Positions 23,551 through 31,940 of a DNA stretch of 47,050 nucleotides are shown piece by piece. The DNA lies in assembly GCA_028532765.1 (NCBI GenBank), contig JAQQAR010000041.1, positions 1 through 47,050 of the forward strand. The letters are read 5' to 3'. How positions within the stretch are numbered: the first letter of the stretch is position 1; each line of letters starts with the position of its first letter. The DNA is from Sphaerochaetaceae bacterium. Its GTDB lineage: Bacteria > Spirochaetota > Spirochaetia > Sphaerochaetales > Sphaerochaetaceae. Below the pieces are notes generated by a model. The model had not been told where the DNA came from. It saw nothing but the letters and a program-made list of their open reading frames with translations, and searched no databases. The translations under genes and the position numbers were made by a program.

Positions 23551-25002
23551 TTAGTAACGGAGATTTGGTTCCTTGATCGCCTTTACCTCATCCAAGCGGC
23601 CTACCACAGTAGAATAGGGTGCACCCTTCACATACTCGGGATCTTCCTTTGCCTGTGCAAGGATGGAACGGAATGCAAGAATGAAAGCTTCCAGCGTCTC
23701 GAGGCTTTCGCTCTCGGTCGGTTCGATCATGAGCGCTTCACTTACCAAGGAAGGAAAGTACATGGTCGGCGGATGGTATCCCTTGTCGATGAGCGCCTTG
23801 GCAACATCCTGGGCCTTGACCCCGTACTTCTGCCTGTACTCCTCCAAACTGATGACAAACTCATGCATGCATTGGGTTCCATAGGGAATCTCACACACAT
23901 CACCCAACCGCTTTGCCACATAGTTTGCATTCAGCACGGCATGGGCACTTGCTGAGCGTAAGCCCTCACTTCCCATTCTCAGGATATAGACATATGCCCT
24001 GAGCAGTACCAGGAAGTTCCCCCAGAACATACTGACTTTCCCAATGGAGTCTTCACTCTCCCAATCAAGGACATACCCACTGTCGGTAAGCTGGATATCT
24101 GGCTTTGGAAGGAATGGCCTGAGTTTATCATTCACCATCACCGGACCACTACCTGGACCTCCTCCACCGTGTGGGGTGGCGAAGGTCTTATGCAGATTAA
24201 GATGCACTACATCAAATCCCATCTCACCCGGAGTAGCCATACCCAGTATGGCATTCATATTGGCCCCGTCGTAGTACATCATTGCCCCATGAGCATGAAC
24301 CATCTTGCTGATGATGAGAATATCCTGCTCAAAAATGCCCAGGGTATTGGGGTTGGTCATCATCACGGCAGCAACAGAATCATCAAGCTTTGCCTCAAGA
24401 TCATCCAGATCCACTTGGCCTTTCTCATTGGCTCCAATGGATAGCACCTCAAATCCATTCACCATTGCACTGGCGGGATTGGTACCATGGGCGCTGGAAG
24501 GGATGAGTATCTTGGTACGGCCGGTCTCACCGCGCTTTTCATAGTAGGCTTTGACCATTTTCAAGCCAGTATATTCACCATGAGCCCCAGCCAAAGGTTG
24601 CAGCGTCCCCCATTTCATCCCGGTAATGGAGGAAAGATCCTCCAAAAGGTTGAACATGATGGAGAGGCTTCCCTGTGTTGTCGAGACATCCTGCAGAGGA
24701 TGTATTTTGGTAAATGATTCCATCTTTGCAATATGCTCGCTGAGCTTGGGATTATATTTCATCGTACAGGAACCAAGTGGATACATCCCGTTGTCCACCC
24801 CGTGCGCCATCGTGGATAGCCGGGTAAAATGCCTTACCACATCCAGTTCAGATACTTCAGGCAGACGGGCAGGTTGTTCTCGCTGGATTGATTCAGGAAG
24901 AGGGGGAAGCGCCTGGGAAAACCCCTTGGGCAAATCCAGTGGAGGATAACAGTATGCTTTTCTTCCTTGTTTTGATTGATCAATCAATAGCGGCTCTCTC
25001 AT
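23551..25002 (-). CDS. gcvPB: Glycine dehydrogenase (decarboxylating) subunit 2
   Basis: 483 residues, the C-terminal half of a split P protein. DNGMYPLGSCTMKYNPK (~70-86), QPLAGAHGEYTGL, SSAHGTNPASA and VVHLNLHKTFATPHGGGGPGSGP are diagnostic; K272 is the PLP Schiff-base lysine. With subunit 1 it decarboxylates glycine and passes the aminomethyl group to the lipoyl arm of GcvH. Its ATG overlaps the gcvPA stop (ATGA, 24999-25002). It is the last glycine-cleavage gene in the run glyA-gcvH-gcvPA-gcvPB. Confidence 0.95.
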   Translation of the reverse strand: MREPLLIDQSKQGRKAYCYPPLDLPKGFSQALPPLPESIQREQPARLPEVSELDVVRHFTRLSTMAHGVDNGMYPLGSCTMKYNPKLSEHIAKMESFTKIHPLQDVSTTQGSLSIMFNLLEDLSSITGMKWGTLQPLAGAHGEYTGLKMVKAYYEKRGETGRTKILIPSSAHGTNPASAMVNGFEVLSIGANEKGQVDLDDLEAKLDDSVAAVMMTNPNTLGIFEQDILIISKMVHAHGAMMYYDGANMNAILGMATPGEMGFDVVHLNLHKTFATPHGGGGPGSGPVMVNDKLRPFLPKPDIQLTDSGYVLDWESEDSIGKVSMFWGNFLVLLRAYVYILRMGSEGLRSASAHAVLNANYVAKRLGDVCEIPYGTQCMHEFVISLEEYRQKYGVKAQDVAKALIDKGYHPPTMYFPSLVSEALMIEPTESESLETLEAFILAFRSILAQAKEDPEYVKGAPYSTVVGRLDEVKAIKEPNLRY

Positions 25003-26354
25003 TTCATCACCCTCCTTGCTGCGGCCAGATACAGCTCCAGCTCCTCACGACTACGCTTTTCTGTTACTGCTACAAGAAGAACCAACTCATCCTTGACCTG
25101 TCGGGTCAACGTTGAGAGTCTCACCCCTGCGAAAATTCCTTCATTGCGAAGCTCCTGCATGAACTTTCTCAGGCGCTTGGGATCAGAGAAAACCAAGGGA
25201 AATTCACACCAAAAGGGCTTGTCCCAAACCACGGCCATCCCTGGAAGCTGGGCCAGATGGTATGCCAGGTAATGTGCCTTTGCATAGCTCTGGTTTGCAG
25301 CTTCGACCATACCGTCCCATCCAAGACTGGAGAGGTGGATGGTTGTCATGAGCGCTGCAAGTGCATGATTGGAGCATATATTGCTCGTCGCCCGCTCCCG
25401 CTTGATATGTTGCTCTCTTGCCTGAAATGTCAGGGTGAATCCTTTCCTTCCTTTTGCATCTTCACTCATACCAACCAAGCGACCGGGAAGTTTTCTCAAT
25501 AACGCTTCCTTTACTGCCATATACCCACAACTTGGGCCACCATAGGCAAGGGGAAGCCCCAAGGACTGCGTGTCACCGATGGCAACATCAGCACCCCATC
25601 CACCAGGAGACTTCTGCATGGCAAGAGACAGAGGATCGTTGGAGATAGCCAGAAGAGCTTTTTGCTCATGAAGTATTTCTGCCACACCCTCATACGATTC
25701 CAATAGGCCATACCGGTTTGGACTCTGGACAATCAAACCAGCACAGTCAGCATCCAAGAGAGAAGGAAGCAATGAGAGATCAACCACCCCATCCTTCTCA
25801 GCAACCATCCTCAGCGTTCTTCCCGTCCCTTTTGCCCAGGTCTGCAAGACCTGCAAGGTAAATGGATGGATGGTAGAGGAGACCAACACCATCGATGCGT
25901 GCCGCTTTGCACTCATCATCAATGAAGCCGCCTCAGTGGCAGCATTTGCTCCATCATAGAGTGAGGCATTTGCCACATCCATTGAAGTAATCTCACAAAC
26001 CATGCTCTGGAACTCATAGATTGCCTGGAGCAAGCCCTGACTCATCTCTGCCTGGTATGGCGTGTATGCGGTCACGAATGAGGGCAAACTGGAAAGCGCC
26101 TCAACCGTGGAGGGAACAATATGGTCATAACAACCACACCCCAAGAACGGTATGCCACGTACATTGCGCTGCGCAATGGAATCAATCATTCGCTGCACCT
26201 CGTCCTCAGTCCTTCCCTGGCTGATCGGGACTGAATCAGAGAGTAGGATATCCTCTGACAAACCAGAAAAAAGCTCCTCCATTGAAGAAAGACCGATAGC
26301 TTCCAGCATGATCTTTCGGTCTTCATCAGTATGGGGAATATAGGGATAAATCAT
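24999..26354 (-). CDS. gcvPA: Glycine dehydrogenase (decarboxylating) subunit 1
   Basis: 451 residues, the N-terminal half of a split P protein. MIYPYIPHTDEDRKIMLEAIG, FLGCGCYDHIVPS, YTPYQAEMSQGLLQAIYEFQSMVCEITSMDVANASLYDGA and GGPSCGYMAVKE are standard for the subunit. It pairs with GcvPB to form the active decarboxylase. GGAGG lies 6 nt before the ATG. A GC-rich hairpin separates it from gcvH (26384-26402), so expression of P and H may be uneven. Confidence 0.95.
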   Translation of the reverse strand: MIYPYIPHTDEDRKIMLEAIGLSSMEELFSGLSEDILLSDSVPISQGRTEDEVQRMIDSIAQRNVRGIPFLGCGCYDHIVPSTVEALSSLPSFVTAYTPYQAEMSQGLLQAIYEFQSMVCEITSMDVANASLYDGANAATEAASLMMSAKRHASMVLVSSTIHPFTLQVLQTWAKGTGRTLRMVAEKDGVVDLSLLPSLLDADCAGLIVQSPNRYGLLESYEGVAEILHEQKALLAISNDPLSLAMQKSPGGWGADVAIGDTQSLGLPLAYGGPSCGYMAVKEALLRKLPGRLVGMSEDAKGRKGFTLTFQAREQHIKRERATSNICSNHALAALMTTIHLSSLGWDGMVEAANQSYAKAHYLAYHLAQLPGMAVVWDKPFWCEFPLVFSDPKRLRKFMQELRNEGIFAGVRLSTLTRQVKDELVLLVAVTEKRSREELELYLAAARRVMK

Positions 26355-26383
26355 CTATGCCTCCAGGACATGGGCAAACAAAG

Positions 26384-26402
26384 GCCGCCAGAATCTGGCG
26401 GC
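26384..26402. terminator. Hairpin between gcvH and gcvPA (attenuator or processing site)
   Basis: GCCGCCAG / CTGGCGGC form a perfect 8-bp stem with a 3-nt loop. On the minus strand it is followed by CTTTGTTTG, an imperfect U tract. It lies inside an otherwise single operon, so partial termination or an mRNA stabiliser for the upstream glyA-gcvH part is more likely than full termination. Confidence 0.5.
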
Positions 26403-26419
26403 TCATTGTTGTGTTCTCT

Positions 26420-26803
26420 CTATAGAGTCTCTAGATATGCTTGGTATGCCTCTGCATCCAACAATTCACCATAATCATCTTCTGAGAATGAGGTAAGAAT
26501 ATAGAGATGATGAGCATAACAATCCTCATTGATCAATTCAGGAGAACCATCAAGGTCCTCATTCGCCTCATGCACCACACCCTCAATTGGGTTGATAATG
26601 GCCGAAGCTGCCTTGACACTCTCGACGGTGGAAATCTCTTCTCCCTTGCGATATCGCTCACCGAGGGGAGGAAGCTCAACAAAGACAATCTCACCCAGTT
26701 CATGTTGTGCATGGTCTGTAATACCTACATAGGCCAAGTCACCCTCGATACGAACCCATTCATGATCCTTGCTGTAGCGCAGATTCTCTATAACCTTACT
26801 CAT
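26420..26803 (-). CDS. gcvH: Glycine cleavage system H protein
   Basis: 127 residues, the usual length. YSKDHEWVRIEGDLAYVGITDHAQHELGEIVFVELP is the conserved N-terminal part, and STVESVKAASAI carries K64, the lipoylated lysine, in the family ESVKA motif. It shuttles the aminomethyl group from the P protein to the T protein. GGAGG lies 6 nt before the ATG. It follows glyA by 30 bp. The T protein that should act next is not encoded in the window. Confidence 0.96.
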   Translation of the reverse strand: MSKVIENLRYSKDHEWVRIEGDLAYVGITDHAQHELGEIVFVELPPLGERYRKGEEISTVESVKAASAIINPIEGVVHEANEDLDGSPELINEDCYAHHLYILTSFSEDDYGELLDAEAYQAYLETL

Positions 26804-26833
26804 TGCTTGCCTCCACCATCGTCAATGCTACCA

Positions 26834-28363
26834 TCACCGCTCGTTATTGTCGAGTGGAAAATGTTTCTCCAAAAAGGGAAGATCCAACTCAGGATAGAGT
26901 TTGAACTTATCCAGCAAGGCCAGAACACGCCCCTGGGCTTCTCTCATCGCCCCTTCCTCGGTCACTGCTTTTGCCTTGCTGGGTTGACCGGCATTTGCAC
27001 CCTTGGTAAGGATCAGCGGTTTGGTGTGGTTAAGCACCAATGCAATGATGGAAGCAATTTCTTTCATTTCTGGCTCGCCCATCTTGAGTGTCGTTACAGC
27101 GGGGGTTCCAATACGCAACCCACTCGTGTACCAAGGACCGTTGGGGTCGAAGGGAAGAGCATTCCTGTTCAGGGTAACTCCACACTCCCTGAGGGCTGTC
27201 TCAGCTTGCCTTCCGTTCAGGTCAAAGGGTCTGACATCAAGAAGCATCAGGTGGTTGTCCGTACCCCCTGTAGCAACAGGAATACCTTCATCCAGGCATG
27301 CTTTTGCCAAGACCTCGGAGTTCTTCACAATGCTCTGTGCATAGGTCTGGAAGGAAGGATCGAGTGCTTCCCTGAATGCGATGGCTTTTGCGGCCATGAC
27401 ATGAGGGAGGGGTCCACCGAGCACCAAAGGGCAACCCTTGTCGACACTCTCTGAGAACTCCTTCTTGCAAAGTACCATTCCACCTCGTGGTCCACGGAGA
27501 GTCTTATGGGTCGTGGTGGTTACCACATCAGCCCATAGTACAGGGTCATAATTACCTGTGAAGACTTTTCCTGCAACCAAGCCAGCAAAGTGAGCCATAT
27601 CCACCATGAATACTGCACCAACGCTATGGGCAATTTCACTCATCCGCTTGAAGTCGATCTTTCTGGGATAGGCACTATAGCCTGCCAGCAGAATCAACGG
27701 CTTGATCTCCTGTGCCATCTTCTCGATTGCATCATAGTCAAGCAGCCCACTCTTCTCATCAACTGTATAGGTATAGGCATCAAACATCTGGGCTGAAATA
27801 TTCAGGCGGTAGCCATGGGTCAGGTGTCCTCCAGAGTAATAATCAAGACCCAAGAGTCGTTGGTTACCCAGTTTCTCCCTGACTTGGTCCCACTGCTGTC
27901 GGCTGAGATTGCTGGGATTCGGAATTCCGAGCTCCTCCAAAGCAGGAACCTGGATACGGGTATTGAGAATCGCCCAATATGCAACCAGGTTTGCATCGGC
28001 TCCACTATGAGGTTGGACATAGGCATGTTCTGCCCCAAAAAGCTTACAAGCATACTCGCTTGCTGCTGCTTCTATGGCGTCAACGTTGTCGCAACCAGCA
28101 TAGAAGCGGTGGTATGCAAATCCTTCACTATACTTGTCGGTGAGCAGGTTGCCCATTGCAAGCTGGGAAGCGATTGAAGAGAAATTTTCACTTGCAATCA
28201 ACTTCAAGTGGGTGCGCTGATCTTTCAGCTCATTGACGATGCGACCTGCAATTCCCTGGTCGACCTGTGCAATCTGGTCAAGGGCTGCAGTATAGGCCAC
28301 CATAGGGCCATTCATCTCTTTGGCTTCTGCCAAATACGCTTGCAATGCTGTTCCACTGGACAT
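26834..28363 (-). CDS. glyA: Serine hydroxymethyltransferase (long form)
   Basis: 509 residues against ~420 for the common enzyme. KLIASENFSS (~54-63), YHRFYAGCDNVD, HSGADANLVAY, LTHGYRLNIS, the Schiff-base Lys in VVTTTTHKTLRGPRGG (K287), NRNALPFDPNGP and SGLRIGTPAVTT identify SHMT. A ~35-residue insertion (about 136-170) precedes LLGLDYYSGGHLTHG, and there is an N-terminal extension of ~30 residues; long forms are known in chlamydiae and treponemes. It interconverts serine and glycine with tetrahydrofolate. GAGGT lies 7 nt before the ATG. It heads the glycine-cleavage operon and is divergent from the NSS symporter. Confidence 0.94.
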   Translation of the reverse strand: MSSGTALQAYLAEAKEMNGPMVAYTAALDQIAQVDQGIAGRIVNELKDQRTHLKLIASENFSSIASQLAMGNLLTDKYSEGFAYHRFYAGCDNVDAIEAAASEYACKLFGAEHAYVQPHSGADANLVAYWAILNTRIQVPALEELGIPNPSNLSRQQWDQVREKLGNQRLLGLDYYSGGHLTHGYRLNISAQMFDAYTYTVDEKSGLLDYDAIEKMAQEIKPLILLAGYSAYPRKIDFKRMSEIAHSVGAVFMVDMAHFAGLVAGKVFTGNYDPVLWADVVTTTTHKTLRGPRGGMVLCKKEFSESVDKGCPLVLGGPLPHVMAAKAIAFREALDPSFQTYAQSIVKNSEVLAKACLDEGIPVATGGTDNHLMLLDVRPFDLNGRQAETALRECGVTLNRNALPFDPNGPWYTSGLRIGTPAVTTLKMGEPEMKEIASIIALVLNHTKPLILTKGANAGQPSKAKAVTEEGAMREAQGRVLALLDKFKLYPELDLPFLEKHFPLDNNER

Positions 28364-28459
28364 GTGTTATACCTCTTTGCGTGCTATGTTACTTCGTATC
28401 TTGCCCTTGTGGGGCGACTCTGTCAACGCACTAGGCAATTTTGGGTTGCATTTTCCCTT

Positions 28460-28488
28460 ATCATACTTCAAAATGTGACGGTTGTCTT
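28460..28488 (-). promoter_or_regulatory. Candidate promoter of the glyA-gcv operon
   Basis: On the minus strand: AAGACA (28488-28483), a 17-bp spacer and TATGAT (28465-28460). It predicts a start near 28453 and a ~90-nt leader containing a small GCCC/GGGC hairpin. No glycine or tetrahydrofolate riboswitch pattern was recognised in this leader. Confidence 0.4.
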
Positions 28489-28531
28489 CTGTAATAAGCA
28501 ACTCGATACAATTGAGGAAGAGAGAGATTAT

Positions 28532-29923
28532 ATGAGTATAGGCGCTACAAAAACACGTGAAGCACTGGCAAGCAGACTGGGCTTCATTCTACTATCAGCA
28601 GGATGTGCCATAGGACTTGGGAATGTATGGCGTTTTCCCTATATTGCAGGCAGGTATGGAGGAGCAGCCTTTGTGCTGATCTACGTCTTATTCCTGTTCA
28701 TCCTAGGCCTTCCTGTCATGGTTATGGAGCTTTCCATCGGAAGAGCGAGTCAAACCAATATTGGACGCACCTTCGAAACATTGACCCCCAAGAAAAAACC
28801 TTGGCATGTCTATGGCAAGCTTGCCATCATCGGAAACTATGTGCTTATGATGTTCTATACCACCATAACCGGTTGGCTCCTCTCCTATTTTGTACATACC
28901 ATCAAAGGTGACTTCACTGGATTGAATGCAGACCAAGTGGGTGGTTTCTTCTCCAGCATGCTGGGAAAACCAGGGAACATGATATTCTGGATGATCCTTG
29001 CTGTTATCCTGGGTCTCCTTCCTGTAGCAAAAGGACTACAGAGCGGGGTCGAAAAAATCACCAAGAAGATGATGATCGGCCTACTCCTGCTGATGTTGGT
29101 ACTCGCATTCAACAGCATGCTCCTTGATGGGGCTGGAGAAGGATTGAAGTTCTACTTGGTACCAGACTTTTCCAAGATGGTGGAAAGCGGCCTCTCAGAA
29201 ACAATATATGCAGCAATGGGCCAGGCGTTCTTCACCTTAAGCCTCGGTATTGGTTCCATCTCTATTTTTGGCTCCTATATCGGGAAGGAACACCGTCTTA
29301 CCGGCGAAGCTGTACGCATCATCGGTCTGGATACCTTTGTAGCACTCGCCAGCGGACTCATTATATTCCCAGCTGCATTTGCTTTCGGAGTTCAGCCTGA
29401 TGCAGGTCCATCCCTGATCTTCATCACACTCCCCAATATTTTCAACCAGATGGCCGGTGGAAGACTCTGGGGATCCCTGTTTTTCCTCTTCATGAGCTTT
29501 GCAGCATTGAGTACGCTTATTGCTGTCTTTGAGAATATCATCAGTTTCTGGATCGATGCCAAGGGTGTCGACCGAAAGAAAGCAACCCTGTTCAATGGCA
29601 TTGCCATTGCACTGCTCTCCCTCCCTTGCATACTTGGTTTCAATGTACTCTCTGGTTTCCAGCCTCTTGGACCAGGTACCGGAGTGTTGGACCTTGAGGA
29701 CTTTATAGTCAGTTCTACCCTGCTTCCCCTTGGGTCCCTCTTCTTCACCATCTACTGTACATGGAAGTACGGTTGGGGTTGGGATAAATTTATAGCCGAG
29801 GCAGACAGTGGGTCCAATGGGTTGCAATTCCCCAAGATCCTTCGCCCATACTTCCAGTATGTATTGCCGGCAATCATTCTAGGAATCTTCCTAAAAGGAT
29901 ATTGGGATATTTTTATTGCATAG
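28532..29923 (+). CDS. Neurotransmitter:sodium symporter (NSS/SNF) family transporter
   Basis: 463 residues with about 11-12 membrane segments. SRLGFILLSAGCAIGLGNVWRFPYIAGRYGGAAFVLIYVLFLF is the diagnostic first helix pair of NSS proteins (Na+ and substrate site, GLGNVWRFPY). AFFTLSLGIGSISIFGSYIG is helix 6. Bacterial members such as LeuT, TnaT and MhsT import amino acids with Na+. The substrate is not readable; divergence from glyA suggests glycine, serine or a related amino acid, but that is inference. The ATG at 28532 is chosen because the preceding open frame runs antisense through glyA. A purine-rich GAGGAAGAGAGAG stretch precedes it. Confidence 0.88.
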   Translation: MSIGATKTREALASRLGFILLSAGCAIGLGNVWRFPYIAGRYGGAAFVLIYVLFLFILGLPVMVMELSIGRASQTNIGRTFETLTPKKKPWHVYGKLAIIGNYVLMMFYTTITGWLLSYFVHTIKGDFTGLNADQVGGFFSSMLGKPGNMIFWMILAVILGLLPVAKGLQSGVEKITKKMMIGLLLLMLVLAFNSMLLDGAGEGLKFYLVPDFSKMVESGLSETIYAAMGQAFFTLSLGIGSISIFGSYIGKEHRLTGEAVRIIGLDTFVALASGLIIFPAAFAFGVQPDAGPSLIFITLPNIFNQMAGGRLWGSLFFLFMSFAALSTLIAVFENIISFWIDAKGVDRKKATLFNGIAIALLSLPCILGFNVLSGFQPLGPGTGVLDLEDFIVSSTLLPLGSLFFTIYCTWKYGWGWDKFIAEADSGSNGLQFPKILRPYFQYVLPAIILGIFLKGYWDIFIA

Positions 29924-29931
29924 GGGCACTG

Positions 29932-29960
29932 TTGACACATTTTAACCTAGTGCATATAAT
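29932..29960 (+). promoter_or_regulatory. Perfect-consensus sigma-70 promoter of infA
   Basis: TTGACA (29932-29937), exactly 17 bp, then TATAAT (29955-29960), both perfect consensus hexamers. It starts only 9 bp after the stop of the symporter gene. This suggests strong constitutive expression of infA. Confidence 0.8.
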
Positions 29961-29993
29961 TTTCTTGCTTTTAAGCAAATATTTGGAGGTTTT

Positions 29994-30212
29994 GTGGCCA
30001 AAGAAGAAGCAATCGAAGTGGAAGGCATCGTACGCGAAGCTCTTCCCAACACCATGTTCCGTGTGGAACTACAGAATGAACATGTCATTCTTGCCCATCT
30101 TTCGGGCAAGATGCGCAAACACTACATCAGAATCGTACCTGGTGATACCGTGCGTGTTGCACTTTCTCCCTATGATTTGACCAAAGGTCGTATCATTTAC
30201 CGTGAGCGCTAA
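29994..30212 (+). CDS. infA: Translation initiation factor IF-1
   Basis: 72 residues, exactly the usual IF-1 length. [70 protein letters not shown] is a clear S1/OB-fold IF-1. It binds the ribosomal A site during initiation. The start is a GTG with GGAGG (29985-29989) 4 nt before it. It is transcribed alone from a consensus promoter and followed by a strong terminator, not within a ribosomal protein operon. Confidence 0.97.
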   Translation: MAKEEAIEVEGIVREALPNTMFRVELQNEHVILAHLSGKMRKHYIRIVPGDTVRVALSPYDLTKGRIIYRER

Positions 30213-30226
30213 CACCACATTAGGAG

Positions 30227-30260
30227 AAAAAGCCGGATTCCCTTGAGAACCCGGCTTTTT
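30227..30260. terminator. Bidirectional terminator between infA and the Smr gene
   Basis: AAAAAGCCGG (30227-30236) pairs perfectly with CCGGCTTTTT (30251-30260). The A and T tracts on the two sides give a U run in both directions, so it can stop infA and the convergent Smr transcript. Confidence 0.88.
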
Positions 30261-30281
30261 CGTGTATCCAAGTGTATGGAA

Positions 30282-31271
30282 TCATCGTTTCATGATGATC
30301 CAAATAGCACCACTTCCCCCATACTGGGCTTTTGGGGTGTATGCTTCACGTACCACCTTGCTGATCCGTATCTGGGAGAGTGCAGCTTCTTTCAACAGGG
30401 AATATCCCTTGTCATTATGCAATCCCTTTCCCGTGATGATTGCCACCTTGAGGAGTCGTTGCTCCTTTGCTGAGCGTAGGAATTCAGCAGTTGCCTGTTC
30501 AGCTTCCAACACCTTCATTCCATGAAGGTCCAACGTTGACTGAGGCTCCATGGCACGGAGGGCAGAGATGGTATGGGGATCTGCCTTTGCTTCACGCTTT
30601 TCCTTCTGTGCCCTCTTGATGGCTGCCTCCTCATCACTCAATGTTGACCATTGTTTGTAGGTATCTGCAAATGACCAGCTCACCGAGCTATCACGTTCCT
30701 GGTCAAGCTCTTCCTTCTCATCAAGGGCATCCTGCATGTCATGGGTAGGTTGCAAGGGAAGGTCCTCACGTTCTCTCTTTCTCTGATCAGAGACTGGCTT
30801 CCCTCGTTTCTTCTTGGGCCTTTCACTCCCCTCAAATTCCTCAAGGAGTGATGCAAAATCTTTTTTGGGCACATAGGCCTCACTCTTTTTGATGGAAACC
30901 GGTTCTTCCTTCTTGTTCTTGGCAGCTTGCTTCTCGCCTTCCCATTCAGCAAGAATCTCACCAAAGGACTTCTCCACCGCTACCTTGCTGTGGCTCTTCA
31001 TCCGCTTGGTCACACCGCCCAGCTCACCTGTCTGTTCCCAAGTGGCAAGGATATCACCGAAGTTTGCCTTTGGATCATAACCAAGCACCAAGGGCTCTTT
31101 GCGTTGACTGGTGGGTTGTTTCTTTGGCGCAGGTTGCTTCTGTTTCACAGGCTGTTTCTTTACTTCCTTGATATGCTCAAACGGCTTATAGGCATCAGAA
31201 TCAACTACAAGACGGCTGTTTCCAGCCGTCTCGCTTGTATCAGAAGTTTTCTTTTTTTTCTTCTTTGGCAC
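30282..31271 (-). CDS. Smr-domain protein with a lysine-rich N-terminus and repeated short motifs
   Basis: 329 residues. The C-terminal Smr domain (~243-329) has LDLHG (247-251), ITGKGLHN (279-286) and GGSGAIWI (318-325), as in MutS2-type Smr nucleases, so DNA or RNA binding or nicking is likely. The N-terminal 240 residues are highly charged and probably disordered, beginning with a run of lysines. They carry a repeated motif of the form (S/N/D)F(G/A)xxxxxWE: NFGDILATWEQ (70-80), SFGEILAEWEG (102-112), DFASLLEEFEG (138-148) and SFADTYKQW (200-208). The start is a GTG directly after the TGA of the CBS-ACT gene, with GGAGG 5 nt upstream, so the pair is translationally linked. Confidence 0.8.
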   Translation of the reverse strand: MPKKKKKKTSDTSETAGNSRLVVDSDAYKPFEHIKEVKKQPVKQKQPAPKKQPTSQRKEPLVLGYDPKANFGDILATWEQTGELGGVTKRMKSHSKVAVEKSFGEILAEWEGEKQAAKNKKEEPVSIKKSEAYVPKKDFASLLEEFEGSERPKKKRGKPVSDQRKREREDLPLQPTHDMQDALDEKEELDQERDSSVSWSFADTYKQWSTLSDEEAAIKRAQKEKREAKADPHTISALRAMEPQSTLDLHGMKVLEAEQATAEFLRSAKEQRLLKVAIITGKGLHNDKGYSLLKEAALSQIRISKVVREAYTPKAQYGGSGAIWIIMKR

Positions 31272-31916
31272 TCAGACCTCCCTCACATCCAGCAACTGTG
31301 ACACATAGGGCTTTACAAGCTCCACCACCTTGCTGATGGATGCTCCTTGCACCTTGATGGTACAGATGGCATTGGTGGGATCGGTTCCCATGAAGGTACC
31401 AAAGGTTATGATATCAATTCCTGCCTCGCTCAGCACCTGACTGATCTTTGCGATGGTTCCAGGCTTGTCTTCTACCACAAAGGTAAGACGTACCCCGAAG
31501 TGGCGTGCACCAAAGAGCTCAAGCAGAATCTTGAACATATCACTCTTTGTCACAATTCCGATCAACTGCTGTCCTTCAAGTACAGGAAGGCTGCTCAGGT
31601 CTTGGTCAACCATCATGCGTGCGGCTTCCTCAACCGTGGTATCCTTGGTAATGGAAACCACGTTCTTACTCATAAGCTTCTTGACCGTAAGCTTGCTCAA
31701 CAGGTAAGCCATCTCATGGATAGAGAGACTTGTCGCAGGAGAAGGTGTGGCATACAAGATATCCTTTTCAGTTATGATACCAACCAGCCGCTTCTCTTTA
31801 TCGAGCACAGGAAGTCGGTGAACCTTCTCCTGCTTCATCAAGGTAGATGCCTCCGCGATGGACATATCGGGAGTAGCTGTAACAGGATTGCGCGTCATTC
31901 TTCGTTCGATAATCAT
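31272..31916 (-). CDS. CBS-pair protein with C-terminal ACT domain (AcuB-like)
   Basis: 214 residues. Two CBS domains occupy ~1-65 (MTRNPVTATPDMSIAEASTLMKQEKVHRLPVLD) and ~75-130 (MSKNVVSITKDTTVEEAARMMVDQDLSSLPVLEGQQLIGIVTKSDMF). An ACT domain covers ~140-214 (VRLTFVVEDKPGTIAKISQVLSEAGIDIITF). CBS pairs bind adenine nucleotides and ACT domains often bind amino acids, so this is a stand-alone sensor or regulator; its partner is unknown. It lies 57 bp after livF and is a candidate modulator of amino acid uptake, by context only. AGGAG lies 7 nt before the ATG. It has its own likely promoter and is linked directly to the Smr gene. Confidence 0.82.
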   Translation of the reverse strand: MIIERRMTRNPVTATPDMSIAEASTLMKQEKVHRLPVLDKEKRLVGIITEKDILYATPSPATSLSIHEMAYLLSKLTVKKLMSKNVVSITKDTTVEEAARMMVDQDLSSLPVLEGQQLIGIVTKSDMFKILLELFGARHFGVRLTFVVEDKPGTIAKISQVLSEAGIDIITFGTFMGTDPTNAICTIKVQGASISKVVELVKPYVSQLLDVREV

Positions 31917-31940
31917 ATGGATCTCCTACCATCTAAGCAT

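Noticed and set aside
28364..28460. Glycine or tetrahydrofolate riboswitch in the glyA leader
   Set aside because: The leader is short and lacks the conserved cores of either class that I can recall; only simple hairpins are visible. A covariance-model search would be decisive.
28208..28531. A longer start for the NSS symporter inside glyA
   Set aside because: The extra ~108 residues are antisense to SHMT and unlike any transporter N-terminus.
31200..31271. The lysine codon run at the start of the Smr gene as a slippage or frameshift site
   Set aside because: The A-rich run is in frame with a supported GTG start and SD, and the downstream frame is intact, so no recoding is needed.
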